A stretch of 64,000 nucleotides of DNA from Silicimonas sp. (GTDB taxonomy: Bacteria; Pseudomonadota; Alphaproteobacteria; Rhodobacterales; Rhodobacteraceae), in contig JAJEFO010000123.1 in assembly GCA_022820365.1 (NCBI GenBank), positions 127,001 to 191,000 on the forward strand, read 5' to 3'. Under the pieces are notes generated by a model. It made no database searches and was not told where the DNA came from. It worked only from the letters and a program-made list of their open reading frames with translations. This document shows, one piece after another, positions 37,204-47,114 of this stretch (its first letter is position 1; every line of letters starts with the position of its first letter). Both the position numbers and the translations under genes were made by a program.

Positions 37204-37734
37204 ATGACAGTATTCGTTGCGTTTGCCACGGTAGAGGGCCAGACCGGAAAGATCGCGCGTTTCGTATCCGATGAAGCCCGGAACATGGGTCGTGTCGTGT
37301 CGGTCCTGGACGTTGACCAAACCGCCTCTGCGGACTTCAGCAACGTCGAACATGTCGTGCTCGCCGCATCCGTGCATGAGCGGAGGCACCCCCGCAGTTT
37401 CGAGGCATTCATCACCGCCAGCAAGGAGGAGCTTAAGGCTCGCCGGACCATGCTGCTTTCTGTCAGCCTGAGTGCTGCCTTCCCTGAAGGGATCGCGGAG
37501 GCGGAAGAATACGTGGTCGAAATGAACATGCGGACCGAACTCTCGCCAGACGTCACCCTCTTGGTGCCGGGTGCCGTGCAAAAAGGGGCCTACGATTACT
37601 ACTCCCAGCAGGTCTTGGAGCAGGTGGTTCTGCGAGACCGCGAGTTCGATCCGGCAAAGGTCAGCGAACACGAGTTCACCGATTGGGAAGCCATCAGATC
37701 CGGACTGCACGCATTCCTCAACGGCAACGCCTAG
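37204..37734 (+). CDS. Flavodoxin-domain protein (HemG-like)
   Basis: A 176-residue protein of the flavodoxin_5 type seen in menaquinone-dependent protoporphyrinogen oxidase HemG. FMN phosphate-binding loop ATVEGQTGKIA starts at residue 8, and HVVLAASVHERRHPRSFEAFI matches the HemG GASIRYGKHH-like strand and loop. A good ribosome binding site (GAAGGAGG) precedes the ATG. Without neighbours in haem synthesis, the activity remains inferred; a general flavodoxin role is possible. The 270 bases upstream hold no other gene. Confidence 0.8.
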   Translation: MTVFVAFATVEGQTGKIARFVSDEARNMGRVVSVLDVDQTASADFSNVEHVVLAASVHERRHPRSFEAFITASKEELKARRTMLLSVSLSAAFPEGIAEAEEYVVEMNMRTELSPDVTLLVPGAVQKGAYDYYSQQVLEQVVLRDREFDPAKVSEHEFTDWEAIRSGLHAFLNGNA

Positions 37735-37755
37735 CCCTGCTGAGCATTAGTGACT

Positions 37756-37900
37756 CTGCATGAGTGACTCTGCATGGCAACGGGCTACCCCGAGATCCCA
37801 GCACATGCCTCCGCCCGGCCCGGAACCAGACTTCATGGCCGAAGGCGGCGCTCGGCAGCCGCGTCTGTCCGTGCCACATGATCAGGTCGCCCTTGGCCCG
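37756..37900. repeat. Dispersed repeat, copy A (left of catabolic cluster)
   Basis: The stretch shares its order of blocks with 55240-55400 in the same orientation: GCATG-rich start, a GATCCC block, CCCGGAACC, then a 48-base core. The core spans 37833-37880 here and 55326-55373 there, with 39 of 48 bases identical by hand alignment. Copy A lacks 9 bases before the core. It also starts with a tandem duplication of GTGACTCTGCATG (about 37750-37777). No gene is recognised in the 320-base gap 37735-38054 that contains it, although minus-strand frames through both copies read similar peptides. Confidence 0.6.
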
Positions 37901-38054
37901 CACTGCCGATCGCTGCGCAAGGGAAAAGTACCCGCCGCAGGCATGGGAGACTTCGCCAGAATTTCCGATCTGACACTTCAAATGGTCGATGGTTCGATTC
38001 AACGCCAGCGATTGCGTGTCGCTGACAAAATTCGATCGTCGGTCAAATTGGACA

Positions 38055-38741
38055 TCAACTGGGCGCTTTGTATAGCCCTTCAGACTTCAATTGCGCGACA
38101 TTCACGACCTCACGGTCCAAGGCCCGCACCACGCACGGGCGCAATTTCATGCGGTCTGCATGGGCGCAAATGTTCTGGAACCGCACGCCGGGAAAACCGG
38201 AGGCGACGACGCGCCACCACGCCCAAAACAAATAGCCATCGACGATGGACCATTCATCTCCATACCACCAGTGCGCTTGCGACAGTCGATCATCTATCAT
38301 GCTCCAAAATGGATGCGCCGCCTGGACCGCGACGCTGCGCACCTTACTGGAGACCTGATCGTCAGCGACGAACTTCCCTGGTCGCGCGAACCGCGTGACA
38401 AGCGGATGCACCGTGCCCGAGAAGAAAGCCAGATCTGCCGTCTGCCGCACAGCATCCAGTTCGCTGGATGTCTTTGGAAGCAATTTGGCCTCTGGATAGG
38501 TTCTGTTCAGCCAAGTCAGAATTGCAACGTTCTCGGTCAATGGCTGTCCGTCAACGACCAACGCAGGCACCTTGCCCTTGGGATTGATGGCCAGGTATTC
38601 CGGTGACTTATGCTGCTTCGCGTTCATCCGCAGGAGTTCCGTCTCGAACGGAACACCGATTTCCTCCAGCGCAATGGTCGGCACGCGGGCACAACTTCCT
38701 GGCGAAACGAAGAGCTTAAGGTGATGTCGATCAGCTACCAA
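38055..38741 (-). CDS. Glutathione S-transferase family protein
   Basis: A 228-residue GST. The N-terminal thioredoxin fold starts LKLFVSPGSCARVPTIALEE with a beta-class-like Ser/Cys at the active site, followed by PKGKVPALVVDGQPLTENVAIL (cis-Pro and the Glu/Asn that hold glutathione), and an all-helical C-terminal domain. The start is uncertain: the best in-frame codon is a TTG at 38741 that overlaps the monooxygenase stop; no ATG precedes the fold. Last gene of the minus-strand catabolic unit. Glutathione-dependent isomerisation or conjugation of a pathway intermediate is plausible. Confidence 0.8.
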   Translation of the reverse strand: MVADRHHLKLFVSPGSCARVPTIALEEIGVPFETELLRMNAKQHKSPEYLAINPKGKVPALVVDGQPLTENVAILTWLNRTYPEAKLLPKTSSELDAVRQTADLAFFSGTVHPLVTRFARPGKFVADDQVSSKVRSVAVQAAHPFWSMIDDRLSQAHWWYGDEWSIVDGYLFWAWWRVVASGFPGVRFQNICAHADRMKLRPCVVRALDREVVNVAQLKSEGLYKAPS

Positions 38742-39904
38742 CGCACGGAACCCGTATCGATGTCGAGCGCAACCTTCCCAAAGATCGTGGCGTTCGCATC
38801 CCAATCCAGGAATATCTGCTGCGCGCCCGCGTTCACGTCCCGGAAATAGCGCTGCATGTCGTGGCTCAAGAAGATGCTCGTGGCCCCAGAGGCATAGAAG
38901 ATCCGGTCAATCGCACGCTTGGCGAGGATTGGCGCGAAGGCCATGTCGCGCCTGTTGCGAGCCATCACGTCCTGCGGCAACGTCTCTGCTCCCAGCAACA
39001 TCTCATGGGTTTCGTGCAAATTGCCAATGATCATGCGCTTGGCCGCGTCGATCTCGGCAGCGGACTCCGCAATCCGCAGTTGAATGCTCTGCAACTCACC
39101 AATCTTGAAGTCGCGACCCATACGCGGCGTGCGCTCGCGAATGTCCTTGGTAAATGTGTCCAGGGCGCCTTGCGCGGCACCCACGATGGCCGCAGCGAGG
39201 CTGTATGGATTGGTGGACCATTGCGGCTGTCGAAAAAGGGGCGCGTCAAAAAACTTGGCGCCACGGTGGGATGCCGGCACCACGCAGTGATCGGCAACAA
39301 AGACGTTTTTCAGCTTGATGTCGTGACTGCCAGTACCCTCCAGGCCCATGACTTGCCAAGTGTCGACGATCTCGCTGTCGCCGCGCGGGAAGACGAATTT
39401 CATCGGCGCGCCATCGATCACGCCTCCAGACAAGTGCCACGTACAATGATCGCACGCACTTGAATACCTGAGTTGGCCATTGACCAGCCAACCGCCATCC
39501 CTGCGCGTGAACTCCAGGTTGGGAGCGTTGCCTGAGGCGACCCGCGTGCTCGGATCGCTGCCCCAGATATCCTCCATCGCTTCAGCCGTGTGATGGCCGC
39601 CGACGGTCTGGTTGTGTTCTCCAATCACGGCATAGACCCAACCACTGGATGGGCAGCCTCTGGCAATTTCCATTATGAGTTCGCAGAACACGTAGTAGGG
39701 CATCTCGAACCCACCGTATTCCTTCGGCTGCGTGACCTTGAAGAAGCCCGTTGCCTCCATCTCGGCCACGGTCTCATCGGGCACCTTGCGGTCTTCGGCG
39801 CAGCGACCGGCGCGTACACGCAAGACCGGATGCATCGCCCGCGCATGGTTCAGAAGATCAGTGCGGCAAGGTGCGGTGATCACGGTATCAGATTGATCGT
39901 TCAT
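38735..39904 (-). CDS. Acyl-CoA-dehydrogenase-fold flavin monooxygenase (HsaA/HpaB-C2-like)
   Basis: A 389-residue protein with the acyl-CoA dehydrogenase fold but the features of group D flavin-dependent monooxygenases such as HsaA and p-hydroxyphenylacetate hydroxylase C2. These include GCPSSGWVYAVIGEHNQTV, the RRDGGWLVNGQLRYSSACDHC strand, and a short C-terminus ending DTG. The catalytic Glu of true acyl-CoA dehydrogenases is not evident. Such enzymes hydroxylate phenolic or similar rings with reduced flavin supplied by a separate reductase, which is not in the window. The ATG overlaps the TRAP permease stop (ATGA), so uptake and hydroxylation are coupled. Confidence 0.8.
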   Translation of the reverse strand: MNDQSDTVITAPCRTDLLNHARAMHPVLRVRAGRCAEDRKVPDETVAEMEATGFFKVTQPKEYGGFEMPYYVFCELIMEIARGCPSSGWVYAVIGEHNQTVGGHHTAEAMEDIWGSDPSTRVASGNAPNLEFTRRDGGWLVNGQLRYSSACDHCTWHLSGGVIDGAPMKFVFPRGDSEIVDTWQVMGLEGTGSHDIKLKNVFVADHCVVPASHRGAKFFDAPLFRQPQWSTNPYSLAAAIVGAAQGALDTFTKDIRERTPRMGRDFKIGELQSIQLRIAESAAEIDAAKRMIIGNLHETHEMLLGAETLPQDVMARNRRDMAFAPILAKRAIDRIFYASGATSIFLSHDMQRYFRDVNAGAQQIFLDWDANATIFGKVALDIDTGSVRW

Positions 39905-41856
39905 GCGCGAACCTCCCGATATCGCACATTGTGCCAAACGACCAGCATGAGCCCGGCGGCAAAGGCACCCCAGTGAAGAACTGGCGCGATATGCAGCACG
40001 CCAGCGGCGAGCGCCAATCGCAGGCCGATCTCCCACCAGGCCAAATGACGCCGGTCAAAACCGAGCGTGGCGCTCGAAACAAGATAGATGACAAAGATCA
40101 GCCTGATCAGCGCAGACAGAAAGCCGCCAATCTCGAAAGTCGCGCCGCTTTCTTCGACAATCAATAGAACAGGATAGTATGCAAAGGCGAAGGGGACCAA
40201 GAACTTCACCATGCCCAAGCGCAGCGCGTAGAAGGCGGTCTTGAGTGGCGGCGCCTCAGCGATCGTGGCCGCAGCGTAGGCGGCGACGGCCACTGGCGGC
40301 ACGATGGATGACGCCACTCCGTAGTACAGCACGAAGAGATGCGCGACCAGCGTCGTGAGGCCGAGGTTCTGAAAGGAAGGTCCCATGATCAGGATGATGC
40401 TGAGATAGGCGGGTACGGTCGGCACGCCCATGGCCAGCATGAGAGCCGCGGCAGCGGCGATCACGAGCACGCCGAACAGATTGTCGCCCGCCAGATCGTT
40501 GATGACCTGAGCAAAGTCATTGGGCAGCCCGGTGGCCCCGAGGATGGCAACAATTATGCCAACGACACCGATTGCCATCATCAACTGGCTGAACGTCTCG
40601 CCCCCGCGGCTGAGCGCCCTGAGGATCAGCCAGGGCTTTCGACGAATGTCAGGGTTCAGGAAACTGAGCGGAATCAGGGCAAACAGCGCGAACATGCCCG
40701 CACCCGCAGCAGAGAATCCCATGATCAACGTCGCCACGACAATGGCGATGGGCACGAAGACCATGACAAGGTTGAGATAGTCCTGCATGTCGACCTGCAT
40801 GCCGGGATCCATGTCCGGCACGGCCTCGATCCCGAGGCGCCGCGACTCGAACACTACCGCGACAAACAGGCTGGAGTAATAGGCCAAGGCCGGGATTATG
40901 GCTGCAATAATGATCGTGAGGTACGAAATCCCGGTCAGGTCCGACATCACCAGCGCCGCTGCGCCCATGATAGGCGGCATGATCTGACCGGCGCTGGACG
41001 CCGTGGCCTCGATCCCGCCTGCGAAAGCCGGGCTGAAGCCGCGCTTCTTTATGATCGGGATGGTAACAACGCCCGTGGCGACCACGTTGGTCACAGACCC
41101 GCCCGTGACCGTGCCGAACAGACCCGAAGCGGCGATGGCAGCATGGGCCGGGCCGCCACGCAGATTCCGGGTCAGTTGGAATGCAATCTTGATCAAGGAC
41201 GTGCCCCCGCCGGTTTGCTGCAAGGTCACTCCCAGCAGCACAAATGGCAGCACGGTAAAGATCAGGATCCCCATGAGGTTGCCGAGCACACCGTCGTTCA
41301 AGTTAAACCAAAGGTCCTCGGATGAATCGATGAACTCGACAGGGGCGGTCTGGAATATCCATGGCCAGTGTTGACCAGTGTAAAAGTAGACGATGACCAC
41401 CAGGCCACAAATCGGCAGTGGAGCGCCCCAGACCCTCCAGCACAGTATCAGGAATATGGCGCAACCCGTCAGCGCAATGATCGGATGGACGAGCTTCAGA
41501 AGGAAGAGCCCGTCAAACAGCGCCAGCGCGACCGTATGGTAGGACCAGAAGACCCAAATGGCGGCAACGAATATCGCCACATCGACTGACCAGGCCACGA
41601 GCTTCAGGGACCGAGCCCGCATCTTCAAAGCTGCCGAAACCGGGAACCGGATCAGAATGATCGTGACAGCGAGAAAGACGATCAGTGGGCGGACATACTC
41701 GCTCTTGAAGGGCCCGATGCTTGGAATGATCCAGAAGCTTGGTGCCGAGTTGGCAATGCCCGTCAAGGCGATGCCAAGGGCCAATGCACCAGCTACCCAG
41801 CCCAGATAAGTACGGATGTCGGAGATCGGCTCGCCTTGATCCGGCTTGTCAGACAT
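39901..41856 (-). CDS. TAXI-type TRAP transporter fused permease
   Basis: A 651-residue inner-membrane protein combining the small and large TRAP membrane subunits. About 18 hydrophobic segments are visible, with conserved loops such as GLFGTVTGGSVTNVVATG and GGIEATASSAGQIMPPIMGAA (about 265-320), typical of the DctM half of TAXI systems. TRAP carriers use sodium or proton gradients and a periplasmic binding protein to import carboxylates or sulfonates. The ATG at 41856 (MSDKPDQG) is chosen over a start 7 codons earlier. It pairs with the binding protein at 41929-42957. Confidence 0.92.
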   Translation of the reverse strand: MSDKPDQGEPISDIRTYLGWVAGALALGIALTGIANSAPSFWIIPSIGPFKSEYVRPLIVFLAVTIILIRFPVSAALKMRARSLKLVAWSVDVAIFVAAIWVFWSYHTVALALFDGLFLLKLVHPIIALTGCAIFLILCWRVWGAPLPICGLVVIVYFYTGQHWPWIFQTAPVEFIDSSEDLWFNLNDGVLGNLMGILIFTVLPFVLLGVTLQQTGGGTSLIKIAFQLTRNLRGGPAHAAIAASGLFGTVTGGSVTNVVATGVVTIPIIKKRGFSPAFAGGIEATASSAGQIMPPIMGAAALVMSDLTGISYLTIIIAAIIPALAYYSSLFVAVVFESRRLGIEAVPDMDPGMQVDMQDYLNLVMVFVPIAIVVATLIMGFSAAGAGMFALFALIPLSFLNPDIRRKPWLILRALSRGGETFSQLMMAIGVVGIIVAILGATGLPNDFAQVINDLAGDNLFGVLVIAAAAALMLAMGVPTVPAYLSIILIMGPSFQNLGLTTLVAHLFVLYYGVASSIVPPVAVAAYAAATIAEAPPLKTAFYALRLGMVKFLVPFAFAYYPVLLIVEESGATFEIGGFLSALIRLIFVIYLVSSATLGFDRRHLAWWEIGLRLALAAGVLHIAPVLHWGAFAAGLMLVVWHNVRYREVRA

Positions 41857-41928
41857 GGAACATTGCCACCTAGGCAAATGGATGACAACCCACTTGCGTG
41901 GCTGCCATCCATTCGACTCGATTCGTGC

Positions 41929-42957
41929 CTATTGAGGCATCAGCCGATCGGGAATCTCGATACCAACCTCTTGATAGTAGCGGGCTGCACCGGGATGCAG
42001 CCGAACATTTGCGCCGAGGAAGGGCCGCTCCGGATCAATGCTCTGCAGCGTTGCCGCCGTCTGCTGCATCTCTTCGAGGTTCTCCCAAATCGCCTTGGTC
42101 ATTCCATAGACCAAGTCATCCGACAGTTCTGCGGCGACGGCCAGGTTGAACGTGCCGCCTGTCGTGAAGACTGACTTGTCATTGTCGGCTTGCGAGGCAT
42201 AGGTTCCGGGCGGAATTTCCACCACGAACCGATGCGGCGGCTTAAGAAACTTGGCCAAGCCGTCCGGATCGCCGGATCTCGAATCCAGAATGCGGAACTC
42301 CTCTTTCAAGCCAAGCTGTTCAACGCTTGCACTGCCAAGGCCGGCAGGGCGAAAGAACAAGTCTATCTTCCCGTCAAGCATCGCTTGCATGCCCGAACCC
42401 CAGGGCATCTTGAGGGCTACGTAGTCGACGTCCGGTTCGTACCCGGTGAGCGCCCGAATGTAGTTCGTTGAATTCACCGAAGCGCCGCCAGACGGCGGGC
42501 CTAGGTAGACTCGCTTTCCCTTGATGTCCCGGAAACCTTCAATCCCGGAATCCGCCCAAACGATCGGATGGTTGGTGACGGCAAGCCAGCCCATGATGCC
42601 GCCGATGTTCTTGGATGCGGCAATCGCCTCTTCCTTGAAGTCCTTGGCGTACATCCGCTCGCCCTTTTGCAGGAACCCTGCCACGGTGGTCGGCAGCGGC
42701 ATGACCTCAAGTTTGCCCGTGCCGAGCTTCAACGCCGAGCGCGTCAAGGTCTGGCTGTCATTGACTTGCACCGACAGCCCGTCGAGTTCTCGCCGCCATA
42801 TCTTGCTGGCCACGACGATCAGCGTGTGGCCCGGCCCGCCTTGAGCATCTGTATCTGAGCGCAGTATGTCCTGCGCATTCGCAGTAGTCGGCGTGCCTGC
42901 TGTTGCAAGCCCGACAATCGCGGCTCCCACGAAGCCGCCCAAACTGAACATTCTCAT
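41929..42957 (-). CDS. TAXI family TRAP substrate-binding protein
   Basis: A 342-residue periplasmic protein with a signal peptide (about 1-28, ending TANAQ). The TAXI family fold is visible as GKRVYLGPPSGGASVNSTNYI and the N-terminal GGPGHTLIVVASKIW. AGGAGGTG sits 7 bases before the ATG, the strongest ribosome binding site in this cluster, consistent with a protein needed in excess. It is 72 bases upstream of the permease. Substrate unknown; neighbours suggest an anionic sulfated or carboxylated ring compound. Confidence 0.9.
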   Translation of the reverse strand: MRMFSLGGFVGAAIVGLATAGTPTTANAQDILRSDTDAQGGPGHTLIVVASKIWRRELDGLSVQVNDSQTLTRSALKLGTGKLEVMPLPTTVAGFLQKGERMYAKDFKEEAIAASKNIGGIMGWLAVTNHPIVWADSGIEGFRDIKGKRVYLGPPSGGASVNSTNYIRALTGYEPDVDYVALKMPWGSGMQAMLDGKIDLFFRPAGLGSASVEQLGLKEEFRILDSRSGDPDGLAKFLKPPHRFVVEIPPGTYASQADNDKSVFTTGGTFNLAVAAELSDDLVYGMTKAIWENLEEMQQTAATLQSIDPERPFLGANVRLHPGAARYYQEVGIEIPDRLMPQ

Positions 42958-43185
42958 TGTTTGCACCTCCTGAATGTGATCGATCCGGCGCCGCTTGTCT
43001 TGGCTGCGCTCATCTGGTTGCCTTCTTGATGTTAGGACTGTCGTTGAATGCCCGTCTAATACCTTTTTCACGCACCGCCATTCCATTGAGGCATACCGAA
43101 AACGCGAATTGAACGCCGAAGCGTCCGATTTTTCCCCATGAAGGCGACTCCTTGTATTCATCCGGGTTATGCGGAATCTGGGCCA

Positions 43186-44793
43186 TCAATTTCCGGTTCG
43201 CCCCAGCCGCGCAGCTTCGTCCATGTCGTCCTGATCCCAGAATCCCAGGAAAATGCCCCGCCGCAAGTCGCCGTTTTCTCGAGCGAGCACCTCGGCGTCT
43301 GAGTGCATGGTCCTGTTGTGATGCTGCCTGAACCAAGCGTTCAAGCGCGCCATGAGACAATCGCACGTCTCGGCATGATCGGCGCTGTCACCCAAGTCGC
43401 TCAATTCGTCTGGATCCGTCTGCAGATCGAACAGCATCGGGCGGAACCCCTCTGCGTGGATCAGCTTGAACCTGCCGTCAAAGATCATTGCGAGGCGACA
43501 GTCACTGATATGCTGGTTCAACCTGCGCCGTGCTGACTTGAAGCTGTAGTCGTATTCGCTGGTGACGTGGTTCCTGATGCCCGCGACCTCGCCTGAAACC
43601 AACGGCCTCAGGGAGTGTCCCTCCAGTATCTCGCCGCGCGGCTCTCCGCCTGCATAATCCACAAAGGTGGGCACAAGATCGATGGCTTCCACCAGCGCAT
43701 CGCACACCTTGCCGCGTGTTTCATCCGCCTCGGCGCCAGGATCAACGACGATGAGCGGCACGCGGACAGAGGCATCGTGGAACAGCTCCTTTTCTCCGAG
43801 CCAGTGATCGCCCAAGTAGTCGCCATGGTCAGAAGTGAACACGATCAACGTGTCGTCTTGCTGGCCAAGCACATGCAAGTGCGCCACCAGCCGACCAATC
43901 TGATCGTCGATCTCGGTGATCAATCCCATGTAAGCGGGAATGACAGCCTCCCGGACCTCGGTCCTCGAGAATGCCTTGCCAACACGCTTGTCCTGAAACG
44001 CGGCCAAAACCGGATGCGGGTCGACCAATTCACCTTTCGAGCGCACGACTGGCTTGATGTCGCCAATCCCGTACATGTTGTGGTAGGGCGCAGGCGCCAC
44101 GTAGGGCCAATGCGGCTTGATATAGCTTACATGCAGGCACCAGGGCCTGTCTCCAGCCTGATCCAGGAATTCCATGGCCCGCGTTGTGAGCCACGCCGTT
44201 TCGCTGTCTTCCTTGGCGATCCGCGCAGGCTTGGTTGCGTTCTGCAACTGCCAGCCGCTCAGGATGTTGCCATCTGCATCTTCCCCGGAATTGGCAAAGT
44301 CATGCCACGGGTTGTCGCTGTCATACCCCTTGGCGCGCAGATAGTCTTGGTAGGGGCTTCTCAGGTCGGGCAAGCCTGCCGGGAATTCTCCATCCATCCG
44401 CTCCCAGACGTCAAAGCCACACTCCGCGATCCGGCGGCCAATCGTTCCGTTCGGATCGATGCCAAGCCGCTCCATTCCGCGAATGTCAGGTGCCGCGTGC
44501 GTCTTGCCGCACAGGACGGCATCCATTCCCAAGGGCCGCAAGTGATCGCCCAAGGTCATTTCGCCCACGCGGAGCGGCGTGCCGTTCCAGGTCGCGCCGT
44601 GGCTGCGGCAGTAGCGCCCGGTGTAAGTGCTCATGCGACTGGGACCACAAAGCGGAGACTGAACGTATGCCCGGTCAAACCGAACGCCGCGATTTGCCAA
44701 GGCATCGATGTTCGGCGTCTTGATGGATGGATGTCCAGTGCAGCACAAGTAGTCAAAGCGAAGCTGATCCACCATCAGGAACAGGATATTCAT
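43186..44793 (-). CDS. Type I sulfatase (formylglycine-dependent)
   Basis: A 535-residue hydrolase of the alkaline phosphatase/sulfatase superfamily. Cys49 in SPLCGPSRMSTYTGR is the canonical CxPSR site that is converted to formylglycine, and metal ligands appear in MVDQLRFDYL and TSDHGDYLGDH. No signal peptide is visible, so it should act in the cytoplasm, after uptake. The start overlaps the stop of the FAD monooxygenase gene (ATGA), tying desulfation to ring hydroxylation. It could alternatively cleave phosphonate or phosphate diesters, as some relatives do. The anaerobic or aerobic maturase is not in the window. Confidence 0.88.
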   Translation of the reverse strand: MNILFLMVDQLRFDYLCCTGHPSIKTPNIDALANRGVRFDRAYVQSPLCGPSRMSTYTGRYCRSHGATWNGTPLRVGEMTLGDHLRPLGMDAVLCGKTHAAPDIRGMERLGIDPNGTIGRRIAECGFDVWERMDGEFPAGLPDLRSPYQDYLRAKGYDSDNPWHDFANSGEDADGNILSGWQLQNATKPARIAKEDSETAWLTTRAMEFLDQAGDRPWCLHVSYIKPHWPYVAPAPYHNMYGIGDIKPVVRSKGELVDPHPVLAAFQDKRVGKAFSRTEVREAVIPAYMGLITEIDDQIGRLVAHLHVLGQQDDTLIVFTSDHGDYLGDHWLGEKELFHDASVRVPLIVVDPGAEADETRGKVCDALVEAIDLVPTFVDYAGGEPRGEILEGHSLRPLVSGEVAGIRNHVTSEYDYSFKSARRRLNQHISDCRLAMIFDGRFKLIHAEGFRPMLFDLQTDPDELSDLGDSADHAETCDCLMARLNAWFRQHHNRTMHSDAEVLARENGDLRRGIFLGFWDQDDMDEAARLGRTGN

Positions 44794-46316
44794 TGGCAGG
44801 GCTCCGGAACAGGTTTCTTGAACGCGGCGCACAGCCGTTCGATCGCCTCGGCGGGATCGGCTCCCGCAGACCAGATCACGCCATCAGGGCGAACAATCAT
44901 CATCTTGATTCCATGGTCTTGCATCGATCCGGAAAGCAGGCATTCCGTGTCGTGACACTTGAAAGCGGCAGGCGAGTCGGTTTCCAGATCGTTGGTGACC
45001 GCAAGCAAATTGTCGCCGGGTGCGAGCTGCACCATCGAAAAACCAGACGTCAAATCGTCCAGCAAATGGCTTTCGCCGTCCCGTGAGACGCGCGGTTGCG
45101 GCGCGAGCGTACCGGCCAGTATTCCACCCTCTTTGTCCAGGAACCCATGGGCAATGGGCGGTATCAGCGCCTGTCTCACCGTCACAGGGCCACTTTCCGC
45201 CATTTCCGCGCGCAAGCGCTGGTCGCGGCAGGCGGCTTTCGCAGGGTCTGTTTCGCCCACGATCTTGCCCAGGTCCTTGGTGATCTCCGTGACGGCAAGG
45301 ATATGGGGGCGACGTTCTGTCTGGTAACTCTCCAGCAGCGTCTCTCCCGCCTTGCCTCGCAAGACGTAAGACAGCCTCCACGACAGATTGGCGGCGTCTC
45401 GCAATCCCGAGTTGAGCCCCTGCCCAAGGAATGGCGGCATGGTATGCGCGGCATCGCCAGCCAGAAACGCGCGACCCTTCCGCCAGGTGTCCGCGACCCG
45501 CGCATTGAAATGGTACACTGCCGAGCGCCAGAGCTTCAGCGCATCGACCTCGACGAAAGGCGCAAGCCGGGCCCTTATCCGGCCCAGATCATTGTAGTCA
45601 TCGACACTTTCGCCGGGCAGGATCTTCAACTCCCACCGACGCAGTTTGCCCGAGCAGATCACATAGGACGTCGGCGCGTCGGGGTAGCAGTATTGAGTGG
45701 TTCGCGACGGCAGCGGCGTGTCGCGTGTGATCCAGGCATCCACCACCACATAGTGCTCGGAGAAGCCCAGATCGGTCTGCTGGGCGCCCATCCATTCCCG
45801 TGTCGGGCTATTGGCGCCGTCGCATCCCACAAGATAACGCGCGCGTACCTTCCGTGCCCCGGACGGCGTGTCAAATGCCACAGTCACCACGTCCCTGGTC
45901 TGTTCAAACGCAATCGCCGTGTGTTCCAAGCGGACATCGACGCTGTCGAGCGTTTCGACCCGCTCTCGCAGCAATCGCTCCGCCTCTGGCTGAATGAACA
46001 TCAGGTTGGCTGGCCACCCCAGCGGATAAGGCGGCGGTGCGGAATAAATCGCCTTGATCAATTCCCCATCGACGCCAAGGAAATTGGTGCCGTAATGGGG
46101 TACGCACCCATGTGAAATCTGCTCGGCGAGACCAATGCGCTGAAAGAGACGCAGCGCTTCCTGGTCCAGATTGACGGCACGCGGCTTGTCAAAGACTTCT
46201 GGGTGCATTTCAGCGACAGCGACCCGATGTCCCTCCTGGCCCAGCAGGTTGGCCAGCGTCGCACCGACCGGGCCGTAGCCTAGGATCAAGACGTCATAGA
46301 GGCCGTCTCCGGTCAT
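44790..46316 (-). CDS. FAD-dependent aromatic-ring monooxygenase (MhpA/PHBH-like)
   Basis: A 508-residue group A flavoprotein monooxygenase. FAD/NAD(P)H motifs are complete: GYGPVG at 13-18, VGCDGANSPTRE (DG motif) near 165, and FLAGDAAHTMPPFLGQGLN (GD motif) near 290. A C-terminal thioredoxin-like extension of about 120 residues is present, as in 3-(3-hydroxyphenyl)propionate hydroxylase. Such enzymes add a hydroxyl group ortho to an existing ring hydroxyl using NAD(P)H. Placed between the SDR and sulfatase genes, with an ATGA overlap to the latter. Confidence 0.88.
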   Translation of the reverse strand: MTGDGLYDVLILGYGPVGATLANLLGQEGHRVAVAEMHPEVFDKPRAVNLDQEALRLFQRIGLAEQISHGCVPHYGTNFLGVDGELIKAIYSAPPPYPLGWPANLMFIQPEAERLLRERVETLDSVDVRLEHTAIAFEQTRDVVTVAFDTPSGARKVRARYLVGCDGANSPTREWMGAQQTDLGFSEHYVVVDAWITRDTPLPSRTTQYCYPDAPTSYVICSGKLRRWELKILPGESVDDYNDLGRIRARLAPFVEVDALKLWRSAVYHFNARVADTWRKGRAFLAGDAAHTMPPFLGQGLNSGLRDAANLSWRLSYVLRGKAGETLLESYQTERRPHILAVTEITKDLGKIVGETDPAKAACRDQRLRAEMAESGPVTVRQALIPPIAHGFLDKEGGILAGTLAPQPRVSRDGESHLLDDLTSGFSMVQLAPGDNLLAVTNDLETDSPAAFKCHDTECLLSGSMQDHGIKMMIVRPDGVIWSAGADPAEAIERLCAAFKKPVPEPCQ

Positions 46317-46334
46317 GCGTCCGTCACTGCCTCC

Positions 46335-47114
46335 TTAGTTGGCCGAGAATCCGCCGTCGACATTGATGATCTCGCCGGTGACAAGCGACGACGCCTCAGA
46401 CGTCAAGAACACGAGTACGCCCGCGAAGTCGTCCGGCTCTGCAAGTCGGCCGAGCGGGATGCGAGCCAAGACGCTCGCGCGCGCAGCATTGGCGCGCTCG
46501 TTGTCCTCAAAGAGCCAGCCCGTCAACTCAGAGCGGAACACCGTTGGCGCAATGGCGTTGACGCGGATGTTGTGCGCGCCCCACTCAACGGCGAAGGACT
46601 TCGTCAGCATGTCGATTGCAGACTTCGACGTGCCATAGGCGCTCGTCCCCGCAGCCGTTGCAAATCGCGCGCGAACGGACGAAATAGGCACGATTGCGCC
46701 GCCGCGCCCCTGTTCTATCATCACGCGTCCAGCCGCCCTGCACAGCATCCAGACTTGGCGGACATTGGCGTCCATCACCTTGTCCCACGTCTCAAGGGAC
46801 ATGTCCGTGGCAGGCACCACGGCTGCCGTTCCGGAGGCAGGCACCACGATGTCGAGCCCGCGCGCATCTGCCGAAGCTGCCGCGACGATCCGGTCAACGG
46901 TGGCCTCATCAATTGGGCGTCCTGCAATCGTCGTCACTCTGCCTGATGGCATGGACTCCGCCAGCGCAGCCAGCTTGTCCGCATTTCCGCTCGCCAAGGT
47001 TACATGGGCACCGGCCGCTGACAGCGCCCGCGCCGCCGCACTGCCCAAGGCGCCCGTCGCGCCGGTGATCAGCGCGGACTTTCCGCTCAGGTCAAATAGC
47101 TTTGCGATATCCAT
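46335..47114 (-). CDS. Short-chain dehydrogenase/reductase
   Basis: A 259-residue classical SDR. The cofactor motif is TGATGALG (18-25), and the catalytic set is Ser145/146, Tyr160 and Lys164 (YGTSK). The usual NNAG is replaced by PASG (92-95), a minor oddity. The C-terminus GEIINVDGGFSAN is standard. Likely oxidises a hydroxyl created by the monooxygenases. Its ATG shares a base with the stop of the FAH-family gene, and it is 18 bases before the FAD monooxygenase. Confidence 0.88.
   Translation of the reverse strand: MDIAKLFDLSGKSALITGATGALGSAAARALSAAGAHVTLASGNADKLAALAESMPSGRVTTIAGRPIDEATVDRIVAAASADARGLDIVVPASGTAAVVPATDMSLETWDKVMDANVRQVWMLCRAAGRVMIEQGRGGAIVPISSVRARFATAAGTSAYGTSKSAIDMLTKSFAVEWGAHNIRVNAIAPTVFRSELTGWLFEDNERANAARASVLARIPLGRLAEPDDFAGVLVFLTSEASSLVTGEIINVDGGFSAN

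Noticed and set aside
43615-44955. 446-codon plus-strand open frame
   Set aside because: Antisense to the first sulfatase and the end of the FAD monooxygenase; no motif found.
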